Assembly: GCA_022453515.1 (NCBI GenBank)
Contig: JAJNNY010000106.1
Coordinates: forward strand, 1 to 64,000
Direction of reading: 5' to 3'
Source: Astrocystis sublimbata
Lineage: Eukaryota > Ascomycota > Sordariomycetes > Xylariales > Xylariaceae
Length of the DNA: 64,000 nt
The notes beneath the pieces were generated by a model that was not told the DNA's origin, did not search any database, and saw only the letters and a list, made by a program, of their open reading frames with translations. This document shows, piece after piece, positions 24,245-32,692 of this stretch. Each line of letters opens with the position of its first letter. Positions within the stretch are counted from its first letter, which is position 1. Position numbers and translations under genes: made by a program.

Positions 24245-24739
24245 ACAAGACGATCCCCTTTCAAGGTGTGATACTAGTTCGCTTCGGATCATCACACAAG
24301 TTGAATTTCTTTCCACCGAGTATTAGTGCGTTGAAATCATTTCCATTTTCAGCCGGGCCAGGCGAGCCAGACATGCCAGGGTCGGTGTTAGCGGAGTCTA
24401 GAACGGCTAGCCGGATTGTAATGGCAGTGGTCTTCAATAGTTCGCGAAACTAAGATGCCTAGAGGCCTGGATTTTGTATTAGTGCTGCGCTAATCATCTG
24501 TCAATCTTGATCTGGCCATCGAACCTACTGTAGCTGAAAAGATTTGGGCCACGCCTCGACACATCTAGTCGTACCTTGCATAGTGGCGTCTGCCATCAAC
24601 ATCGTCTATATAGCAAGTAATGGAAGCAACCCAACAATAACGATAGAACCTTAAAATTACCAAGACGAACAAGACTGCTTCGACTTAAGAAACTGCATAT
24701 GTAAGGATTCGCGTACAAGTCCCGTAAACCATCTTACAA
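24245..24739. other. Intergenic, promoter region of GH128
   Basis: 495 bp with no gene; equivalent to 16628-17122 and 58489-58982. A 61-codon frame near the left end has no ATG and is most likely 3' UTR of the upstream gene. Confidence 0.6.
24607..24612 (+). promoter_or_regulatory. TATA-like element of GH128
   Basis: TATATA lies 133 bp before the GH128 ATG; no other core element is evident. Confidence 0.3.
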
Positions 24740-25795
24740 ATGCGTGTTCTTGATTTTGCAGCAGCAGCAAGTTTGCTGGTTTCAGCAGTCGCCGGAGCAA
24801 CAACAACGACGCACAGGACAACCAGTGTCACGACAAAGAAAGTCACAACCACTGCAAAGCCCACAACAACCAAGAGAACAACGACTACCAAGAGAACAAC
24901 AACTACCACTAAGACGACTTCCATCAAAGTCTCTACTACAGCAAAGTCGACTTCAAGTAGGAAAACTACAACTACTACGAAGACCACTTCGAGGACAACT
25001 TCAACCACTCCGTCTGCAACCCCAAATCCGATCCCCCAAATCAAAAGAGGTTTATCATTCAATGACCCCTCACTCACACTCCCTTTCGAGGGCTCGAGAC
25101 CCATCACCTGGGCCTACAACTGGGCATCGCACCCGTACTTTCCCTCTACCGCCTCATGGCCCCCTGACTCCTTCTCGCCGTCTCTGACCTTCGTCCCCAC
25201 GCTTTGGTCCGCCGCCGACGACCTGACATCCATCTGGAAGGCCAATGTCGCTCGTTCTGTGTCAGTTTACGACGCAGATGCAGTCCTGTCCTTCAACGAG
25301 CCTGATGGGTGCTGCTGGTCCTGCGGCAACAGCTGCATGAACGTGTCCTCCGCCGTGTCTGCGTACCGGACCTACATCAACCCCCTTCCCTCGACTTACC
25401 CCGGCCTGTCCCTCGGCGCCCCCGCCGTGACCAATGGCGAGGGCCCTGGTGTTGGGTTGGATTGGCTCCGGCAGTTCATGGCGGCTTGCAGCACCTGCAC
25501 TGTTGACTTTATCCCGCTGCACTTTTACGGAAGTGTGTTGGAACCTGGCGCGTTCAAGACATACGTGAGCAGTGCTTGGAAGATGTTCGGTCGTCCGATC
25601 TGGGTCACCGAGTTTGGCACTACGAGCGGAACTGAGGAAAAGGTGCTTGCGTGGCTGGGAGAAGTCCTGCCGTGGCTTGACGCACAACCTTACGTGGAGA
25701 GATATGCATACTTCATGGACAATGATCGTGGAGTGCCGTATTTGCTCACACCAGCACATGCTTTGACATCAATCGGCAAGCTTTACAGCACCTAG
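24740..25795 (+). CDS. GH128 (Asl1-like) secreted beta-glucanase (copy B)
   Basis: This is a 351-aa intronless protein. It has a signal peptide (residues 1-~19, ending AVAGA), then a Thr/Lys-rich linker (~20-98) likely to be heavily O-glycosylated, and a catalytic TIM-barrel domain from KRGLSFND (102) to the end. Family signatures are WAYNW (124-128), LSFNEPD with probable acid/base E187, FIPLHFYG (257-264) and WVTEFG with probable nucleophile E291. Family members (PF11790, 'Glyco_hydro_cc', with Asl1 in fission yeast) hydrolyse beta-1,3-glucan and are found at the fungal wall. The order linker then domain and the length are usual for the group. Wall remodelling is the likely job. Confidence 0.9.
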   Translation: MRVLDFAAAASLLVSAVAGATTTTHRTTSVTTKKVTTTAKPTTTKRTTTTKRTTTTTKTTSIKVSTTAKSTSSRKTTTTTKTTSRTTSTTPSATPNPIPQIKRGLSFNDPSLTLPFEGSRPITWAYNWASHPYFPSTASWPPDSFSPSLTFVPTLWSAADDLTSIWKANVARSVSVYDADAVLSFNEPDGCCWSCGNSCMNVSSAVSAYRTYINPLPSTYPGLSLGAPAVTNGEGPGVGLDWLRQFMAACSTCTVDFIPLHFYGSVLEPGAFKTYVSSAWKMFGRPIWVTEFGTTSGTEEKVLAWLGEVLPWLDAQPYVERYAYFMDNDRGVPYLLTPAHALTSIGKLYST

Positions 25796-26106
25796 GATTG
25801 ACCACGACTTGGATGTATACATCTCGCTCTGTAACGCCAGGGCTTTGGTTTTTATTTAGATTATGAAACACACTATTTAATACTGAGGATGGCATTTTCA
25901 CTTCCCAGATAAATCCACACACCTCTAAACTTTCGTTCATGTAGCTTATCGCTATTTTCAGCAATATTCTGTCGAAAAGTTAAAACCCGCTCAGCTGTTC
26001 ATCATCTTTGAATCACATAATACCACAAGGTACTATAGCCGACATGGACATATACTCGCTTATGCCACGCGAGTGCCTCTTGCCTCCCCGAGTTATTCAA
26101 CGAAAA

Positions 26107-26130
26107 ATCGGGACCAATCAGAGTCCCGAT
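26107..26130. repeat. 8-bp inverted repeat, possible hairpin
   Basis: ATCGGGAC and GTCCCGAT are separated by 8 nt, ~310 bp after the GH128 stop. The function is unknown. Confidence 0.45.
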
Positions 26131-26932
26131 GAAATACATGTCATGCCACGTCCCTTCATGTCTTTCTCATGGCATACGTAAAGACAGGACTTATAGTTGC
26201 CAAGACCCTGGGGCATGTTGACTTGCAAACCCTTGCTAGCGTCAAGGGCTCAGGCACGATAGAGGGGAACCCCAGATCTAGGGCTGAAGGAGAGCCTGCC
26301 CCCCTGGCTTCTGGCCGATAAACCCTTCATCCTTGACTGGACCTCCAGTGACAATCCTTTTTTCGTCCTGCGCAGTCAATTGATCATGTGATGGAACTGG
26401 TCACTGGGTAGATGATGCCGAATTGCCACTACACGTGCACCCCACCGGAAGCGAGAGCGATTGCGATAACATGGGGGTTGTCATCAACGTCGTCTTGAGC
26501 AACCGTGATCCCGAGACCAGAGTAGAATATCTCAATCCCACCACCCCTGCACTTGCTACGCTGCAGGACGGGCCACGAGTTCTAACCCAAACCGGTAATT
26601 CTGTCGATGACGCAAGATTGTGGAGATTTAGTCGCCGCAATTGGCCTTAACATCGAGGTTCTGTGGATGCTTGCAGGGTTCAATGTCACGTTGCTTGTAG
26701 CTCACCTAGATTGGGAATCATGCTAGATGAACTGGACTGTGTAAGAACTCTTACCAAAGTAGTAAGATGGTCGAAGTCGAAGGTTGCGCGGCATCAGTAT
26801 CAAAGACTTATGCGAGAGCTGACAGTTACCAAAACGGCAAGTTGATCGAAATGAGGAATCCCGATAATGCGTCAACTTGGTCATTCGATTGCCTTGCGCT
26901 GGAATATTTGGCTGCCTCCTGCTCGAGGATGA

Positions 26933-26940
26933 TATAAATA
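26933..26940 (+). promoter_or_regulatory. TATA-like element of the Rds1-like gene
   Basis: TATAAATA lies ~160 bp upstream of the ATG, followed by pyrimidine-rich sequence and a leader of short CT tracts. The spacing is long but acceptable for a fungal leader. Confidence 0.4.
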
Positions 26941-27100
26941 TGTGTGAGAGGAGCATTTATTTACCGTTATTGTCACATTTACTCCCTACAAACTATACTC
27001 CCAGTATTTTAAGGCAATCTTTTACTATTTTCCCACATAAGACATATTAGAAACTATTAAGCTTTCAGCCTCCAACCGCTCAACACTACCAGCAACGAAG

Positions 27101-28198
27101 ATGCTCATACTAGTTGCAGCCGCTGCACTCCTTTCCGCCAAAGTCGCCAAGACAGCTCCGGCTACTCAGGGGAATCCTCTCGCAGATCCAAATTTTGGTC
27201 CCGTCCCAGGAAAGTCGTATCTACATGACGACTACATAGGCACCGCGCCTCCGTTCCCAGCCAACATAACCCAGCCCGTCGCAGCGACCTCGACCGGATC
27301 TCCGGCGCCCGACGACGTGCTCTGGCAGAACCTGCTCGCGGCTGAGTGGATTGTGTACTCGTTCTACCAATACGGCGTTGAGACGTTCAACAGCGCAAGT
27401 TTCACCGACCTTGGCCTGCCGGACACGACGTACACCCGCATCAACGAGATCCGCGACAACGAGGCCGGGCACCTGCGCATTTTCCAAAACCAGATCTCGC
27501 CGGCCTCTATCAAGCCCGGGCCCTGCCGGTACGACTTCGCTGCGCCTGTAGGTGGCGACGCTGAGACGTTCCTCGCTGTCGCTACTTTTATCGAGGTTTC
27601 TAGCATGCTTTTCCTCACGGGACTGGTGCAGACGGCCCGCCTCGATACCACTAGGGGTGCCTTGACGGCTGTGAGCCAGGTTGAGACGCGCCACGAGGTG
27701 TGGACTCTTCTGGACGTCTGGGACGAAGACCCTTTCGGCGGACCGAGCGATACGGTGTTTCCCTACCCCAACGAGATCCTCGATCTTACCAACCGGTTCG
27801 TTGTGCCGGGCAGCTGCCCATCCGCCAATCCGCCGTTCCCCAACCCTTCACAACACCTCCCGCCCGTAGGCATTGCGGCAAACACCTTGTCTGTCGCACC
27901 GGGTTCGACCGTGCAGTTGAACTTCACGGATGTGGATAACCTGCCACGCTTCGAGTCCGGATCAGATTATTTCACTGTCTTCTTCCATGGGCTCAATGTT
28001 GTCAGCCTGCCCCTGGATACGACGGCGTGGCCGGCACAGCCTATTAATGTCACGATTCCGGCTGAGTTCGATGCCAAGGGACTGATCGTCATGGTGATTG
28101 CAACCGAGGAGGGAGCACCTACGTTGGACAGCGTTGTTACCTTGCCAGTCCTCTTCTTGCAGCAGCCTGCTGCGCTGGGGACGGTGGTGTCCGTCTGA
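27101..28198 (+). CDS. Rds1-like secreted ferritin-like protein (copy B)
   Basis: This is an intronless 365-aa protein. A hydrophobic N-terminus (MLILVAAAALLSAKVAKTA) is a likely signal peptide. Residues ~70-240 form the ferritin-like fold of the Rds1 group (Ferritin_2, PF13668), with carboxylate and histidine motifs AEWIVYSFYQYGVE, EIRDNEAGHLRIF, FIEVSSM and SQVETRHEVW spaced as in a four-helix di-iron bundle. The last ~120 residues form a beta-rich domain ending LPVLFLQQPAALG. Relatives in fission yeast and other fungi are stress-responsive surface or secreted proteins; metal binding is inferred from the motifs. It is co-oriented with two other secreted-protein genes upstream, and a TATAAATA lies ~160 bp before the ATG. 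Confidence 0.88.
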   Translation: MLILVAAAALLSAKVAKTAPATQGNPLADPNFGPVPGKSYLHDDYIGTAPPFPANITQPVAATSTGSPAPDDVLWQNLLAAEWIVYSFYQYGVETFNSASFTDLGLPDTTYTRINEIRDNEAGHLRIFQNQISPASIKPGPCRYDFAAPVGGDAETFLAVATFIEVSSMLFLTGLVQTARLDTTRGALTAVSQVETRHEVWTLLDVWDEDPFGGPSDTVFPYPNEILDLTNRFVVPGSCPSANPPFPNPSQHLPPVGIAANTLSVAPGSTVQLNFTDVDNLPRFESGSDYFTVFFHGLNVVSLPLDTTAWPAQPINVTIPAEFDAKGLIVMVIATEEGAPTLDSVVTLPVLFLQQPAALGTVVSV

Positions 28199-28454
28199 TG
28201 AGGAGTGAGATCAAAGTATTGCTGCCGAGATGGATGACGGGACGAGGAGGTCGTTGGGGTGAACTGATCTTGGGTGGCTTTCGTTACTTCATATGTACCG
28301 ACAAGACTTTTTTGGGTGACAGGGGGAGGATATTATGTGTTTTCACTTCTAGTGTTTATCTATCGAGAGAATAGGGACAAGGCTACCATCTGATCTCCCC
28401 CTGAGCGAGCGTTATTGCGAGATGTGCTTGCCAATGCCTCCTGTAATAGTGGTT

Positions 28455-30201
28455 TCACGACCAATGCGAAACCAACATCCTAGTGGAGATAACCGCTTGA
28501 TCAGTGTTCGCTCCAAGGCAACAGTGTGAATGGCCAGAGAAGATTACTCACCAGTCCTCCATCGTCGAAGGCGTTTCTGTCATTGCAGCAGATTCTTGAG
28601 CTTGTACTAACCCGTATTCGGTGCCGATAAAACTCAGACGTTCTCGGGCAAAGAGTCGTGGAGATAGCGGCGTGAGCTCCGATGACAAGATAGCCGAAAG
28701 TGGCAAGATCAGAGCCCTGGCCGTATTGCAAGGATCATTGGAAAACTCGATGTGATATGGGACACTGGAGAGAATGTCATGTATAGCGTTTTCAGCAGAC
28801 TGCGCTGCACCTTCGTATACTAGTGGTAGATCACTTGGACTGACATCGACGGCATCCACGGGGAAGTTAGTCTCAAGAATGCACTCGCTTATGACCAAGT
28901 GAATCAGGCGAAGGTTTTTCCACCGCCTTGCGATTAGATATCATGAGTACTTGCTATAACAACCTTTATAGCTTCGAACTTTCTGAGGGGTGTGGGCACT
29001 GTCGTCTAGCTTTTCATACGGTGCCACAACAGTCATGATTTCAAGCGAGGCTGTGATCTTCCGCTTCAAATCTAGTAGTTCTCGTAGACGCTGTGCGGCG
29101 GAAATGGTGACAGCGTTAGCCCTTAGTGCGGCGAACTCGTTCAAGATGATGCCCATTCTGACCCCTAAATCATCTATAGCCCCTATACTGGCGGCGTAGT
29201 CTTGCAAGGGTTTCAGGAATGGCGGCACAGGAAGGCCTTTCGCACTGTATCTCGATGCGAGGTTCCCGCTACAGTGCACGAACAGTCGCTGGCCGAGGGC
29301 AGTGTCGAACTGGCCCTTCCCTCTGATGCTCAGGAGCGCTGTCGAGCCCTGCATATGAGTCATCCAGTTCTGCGGGGTCTGGCGACCGCGGAAGACCAAA
29401 GCCTCGAACAGAGCCAGAAGCAGCACTGACAGAAGGGTCGAGTCGCGGATCACGAGATTTGGAGACGCCAGGGCATTCTGCGTCTTCGCGAGAGCTGCGG
29501 CGTGTCGGGCGTAGGCGAATCGCATAAGACTCGCATCTCGACGATGCTGAGAGAGGAGCACCAGGGCGGGAACGGAGACGATGAAGTCGACATCGCTGCG
29601 ATCTTCACTGGGAATGCATCCGTATAAGTTGGGAAGATATGCAAAGAAGCTTTGGGTGGCGTACGTATGCATGAAGTACGCCAGGGCTGTCTGCGTGATG
29701 TCATCTGAGAGGTGGGAAGTCCATAGCAGGACAGTTGTATCTTCATTTTCAGAGTGCAGAGAACTTCGACATTGCACTTGTCCGGAAACATCCAGGTCTA
29801 TTCCAGTTGATGAGGTCAGCGCTTGTTCCAGTGCCGGCGGAGCCAGCTGTGATGAAGCCGACTGAGAAGACTCATGCTGCTGCCGGGTTTGAAACTTGCG
29901 TACTGTCGACTGTGACTGGTCGCGGATGCGCGATGTGAAGGGGTCCCGATATCCTGGGCATAGTGTCTTGGCTCTTCGGCATTGAGAGCACTACCCCATT
30001 TAGCATTAGAGTCGGGGTTCAAAGATAGCCAAGCGGCGAAGGTGGGTTGAAATTCAGACACGACTTACTCCCGGCTGTCCCAAGTCACACTATATCTTGA
30101 CCTCAGTATAAGATAGCTCCGATGGGTTGCGCAATTACACTTACCTTACGCCGCTTTTTGCGACATGGCTCACAAGCGTTGGAGACCCGAGCGGGAGGCA
30201 T
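28455..30201 (-). pseudogene. Zn2Cys6 transcription factor gene with in-frame stop (copy B)
   Basis: Exons are 30145-30201, 30069-30089, 28552-29990 and 28455-28479. The zinc cluster is assembled from three exons: ACEPCRKKRRK, a 21-nt micro-exon coding CDLGQPG, then CSQCRRAKTLCPGY. This gives C-x2-C-x6-C-x6-C-x2-C-x6-C at residues 10, 13, 20, 27, 30 and 37, a complete binuclear cluster. The rest matches the DUF3468-type regulatory region (LSDDITQTAL...YF, LLLALFEAL, ISIRGKGQF-like segment, terminal ERLSFIGTEYG). An in-frame TGA at 28941-28943 (codon 376 of 513) lies just before YLIARRWKNLRL, a conserved-looking helix, and is present in all three copies. DNA binding would survive in the truncated form. 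The target genes are unknown. Confidence 0.8.
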
Positions 30202-30935
30202 GGAGGGAGACTGGGACGACACTGTCACAAACCATGCAATCTACAGGAAATCGGACTTTGGAGGTTTCTATGAACAAGACACCCATGATATGGTCTTGGT
30301 GATAATTCAAGCTGCTTGGGGCAGCCAAGTGGGCTAAAGAACTTGGGGGCTATGCAACACAGCCCGCGGAGCCCGCGTAGTCTGCTGGTGATCTTTTGCA
30401 AGGATGTCCGATAGCATATCTACCCTTCGAAATATGGTTTATCATTTAATGATTAAATGTTTATACAAGCGAATGTTAAATCTTTTATCATATGAACTAG
30501 GTACGTAGGGGACAACTGGAAGAAAGGGTATGTATAAATAACGGCCTACTATATCTCCCGAGTCACCCGAGGTAGAATCCATTGTGGACTTCCAAGACAC
30601 CAGACCCCGAGCAGTCAAACCCTCGCCGTTGCGATCACCCACACCAGTCTACTTACCATCATTGCCAAAGACCCAAACGCAATGATGGAAAGCTAGATGT
30701 AGTGTAGATGGAAGTAGTGCTAAATGGTAGTAGTGCTCCTTGTCAGCTGGAAGGGCTTGCTGTCCTAATACCAAGTTTCACATATCACCTTCCCTCTGCC
30801 GTACGTTTCCCATGTTGAGGAACGAATATTCAAATCAACTCATTACATCTGCTCTAATAGTAACTGTACACTACTACTCGCATGCGTTCAGTCCGATATT
30901 ACAAGGGAAATCATGCTATGCGATATGGGGTATCA
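30202..30935. other. Intergenic between the regulator and nuclease-like genes
   Basis: 734 bp, equivalent to 10432-11165 and 52294-53027. It holds the 3' flank of the nuclease-like gene and the promoter of the Zn2Cys6 gene (both genes are on the minus strand in copy B). Only short spurious frames occur. Confidence 0.55.
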
Positions 30936-32202
30936 TTACAAAACATTGCTCACATGCCAAGGAAAATATTCATCGCGGGCCCACGCTATCAGCTCCCTTA
31001 TACCAGCAATCGTGGAATAGATGCCCAATTCAGTCTGCGTCGTGCCAAACTGACGATCGGCCAACAGCTTTGTCTTCCCGTTTTCATAGGTAGACAATAC
31101 CAGATACCATCGATGGCCTTGCACAACAACGCCGGGGATGAATTCAAGCGTGGACAGGACCGTAAGTGTTTCTGCTTCAATCGCTCTTGGGTCAAGGTCC
31201 TCTAATCCGTTTTCTACACATCGCCTCCAGAGCCTTTGTTTGATGGTCGATTTTAGAACTGCCCATTCGTTAGCGAGCCGGTCACCAATCTGGAGCTGCG
31301 CCGCCTCCAAGCTCCCATCGGGTTCCTTAGTCTCGATGTTGAGCAGGAGAGGACGTGTGCCGATGGAGGAAAAGTCGATGTAGTACTCGGTCGATTTGGA
31401 AGTTAGCCGGCTGAGGTTAGCGATGCGAACGCTTAAGTCTGCGTCATGAACGATCGATGCGTAGATTTGCAGGTAACCTGTCTTGATGTATTTCAAGACA
31501 GGTTTAAAGACGAGGTGTAAATGGGGGGTGGTACTAGGATCGACGTTGGTGAGTATAAGACCTCCACGAGCCGTGTATTAAAGGGGCGCGTGAGGTGGGG
31601 AGGTATACATACCAGCTCAAAGCATTAAAGTTGTTGCATTGTCGTCTATAAGCGTCTTTGAAAATGATTTCAAGCAGCCACCAATGGACCCGCAAATTCC
31701 AACTTGACATATCGCGGCGATATTGTTGACATTCTGTCGCTGTTCTATGAATCATCACCACCTCGTCATATGTGGGGATGCGGCCCGGCAGTCTATCGGT
31801 CGTATCGGGAGGCTGGAAAGAGTGCCTCCAGAGACGGCAATTGTCTGGGTCTTGCGCCTTGACAGCCTCGACGATGGTAGATTTCCAATCGTGCGGGAGA
31901 ATGTCGTGGCCGTAGCCAATTTCCTCAATCGTGGTGACTAGCTTGCGTGCAGCGGCGGGCAAGGCACGGGGTTCGAGGGCATTAATTTCGACGTCGGTCT
32001 CGACGCTCAGTCTGTCGACGCCAGGTAGGGAGCTGTGGTCGGGAAAAGGACTGCGCGCGCCGGGACGAGGTGTCTCATCGAGGCCGGCATCGAGGTCGGC
32101 ATCTCGCTTTCGTTTCGCGGGCCGCCCGCGCCCCTTGGGTGGAGGGGCTGTATACTGGGGCAAGTTATGAATCCAAGAGAGAATGGAGTCGTTGTCATTC
32201 AT
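30936..32202 (-). CDS. Fungal PD-(D/E)XK nuclease-like protein (copy B)
   Basis: Two exons, 31613-32202 and 30936-31533, with a 79-nt intron (GTATGT...CCTAG), give 395 aa. The layout fits the fungal PDDEXK_12 group (PF20516): a short N-terminus beginning with an ILSWI-type segment, a Pro/Arg-rich basic stretch (KGRGRPAKRKRDAD, residues ~24-37, a likely nuclear signal), then a mostly helical middle part. The core strand is NIETK (E264, K266), the E-x-K of the nuclease fold. C-T-T, typical of the family at this point, is created by the splice junction. Nuclease activity has not been shown for most members. It is divergent from the HET gene over a 490-bp shared upstream region. Confidence 0.78.
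31475..31504. repeat. 12-bp perfect inverted repeat inside the nuclease-like gene
   Basis: AACCTGTCTTGA and its exact complement flank a 6-nt spacer in the coding sequence of exon 2 (9863-9892 in A, 51725-51754 in C). In RNA it would make a strong stem 30 nt after the splice acceptor. Confidence 0.6.
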
Positions 32203-32692
32203 GGCGTTGCATTCTCGGACCTTCTTTGGCGATCAATCATGATATCGATTGCGAGTTGGGAGGCGGCATAGCGAATAACATGCTTTGAGTGTCTTGAGTT
32301 CATAGTACGAACTCAAGCCGGAATATTGTTTTAAGTTACCCCAGTAACCCATCTGGCATTTCGGTACGAGCCGAAGGAATGGAAGAGGTGGCTGGCAGCT
32401 GTGGCGTTTCTGTGGCTGTGCAGAAACGCTCCATACTCGACTGCTCCGCATCCAGGCCGTTACCAATATACGCTTACTAAATAGGGGATAGGGTGGCATC
32501 CGCCAGCCCATCTCCATAGCTTTACATCCATGGATACGATACATGTCAGCTGTCAGCTGATACATCCATGGGTTGGACACATAGTACCATGTATATACTT
32601 GAAGTTAGAAAGCAGCATGCGCGAGGGCGACTTGGGTGGGAGTAGCACATGTGTATTGGACCCCCTTTCTGCTTTCCATAATCTACTCCCCA
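32203..32692. promoter_or_regulatory. Divergent promoter region between HET and nuclease-like genes
   Basis: 490 bp separate the two start codons (8675-9164 in A, 50536-51025 in C). Three inverted repeats lie here: CTTGAGTTC/GAACTCAAG (32293-32317), GCGTTTCTG/CAGAAACGC (32404-32429) and CCATGGAT/ATCCATGG (32528-32571) around a CAGCTGACAGCTG core. They could bind dimeric regulators and serve both genes. Confidence 0.5.

Larger units (their letters stand above)
25796..27100. other. Intergenic, 1.3 kb between GH128 and the Rds1-like gene
   Basis: No convincing gene; equivalent to 14268-15571 and 56133-57435. Short frames near 26423-26650 and 26663-26845 are not supported: the first needs a non-ATG start, and a one-base difference from copies A and C shifts it. 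The segment contains a small hairpin and the Rds1-like promoter. Confidence 0.55.

Noticed and set aside
24268..24453. 61-aa frame after the secreted unknown gene
   Set aside because: It starts at GTG only, overlaps the probable 3' UTR, and the matching frame in copy C is changed by a one-base difference.
24685..25107. 140-aa Val-rich frame antisense to the GH128 linker
   Set aside because: It is the complement of the ACN-type Thr codons of the linker, so the Val run is a by-product of the real gene on the other strand.
25262..25759. 165-aa frame antisense to the GH128 catalytic domain
   Set aside because: Shadow of GC-biased codons. The sense strand has a complete GH128 with catalytic motifs.
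26423..26650. 75-aa frame (GVVINVVLSNRDPETRVEYL...) upstream of the Rds1-like gene
   Set aside because: It has a non-ATG start, and copies A and C have a one-base difference (GCAGTG against GCAAGTG) that breaks it. The protein-like look was not enough.
27221..27694. 157-aa Arg/Val-rich frame antisense to the Rds1-like gene
   Set aside because: It has no domain and lies wholly inside a convincing secreted-protein gene.
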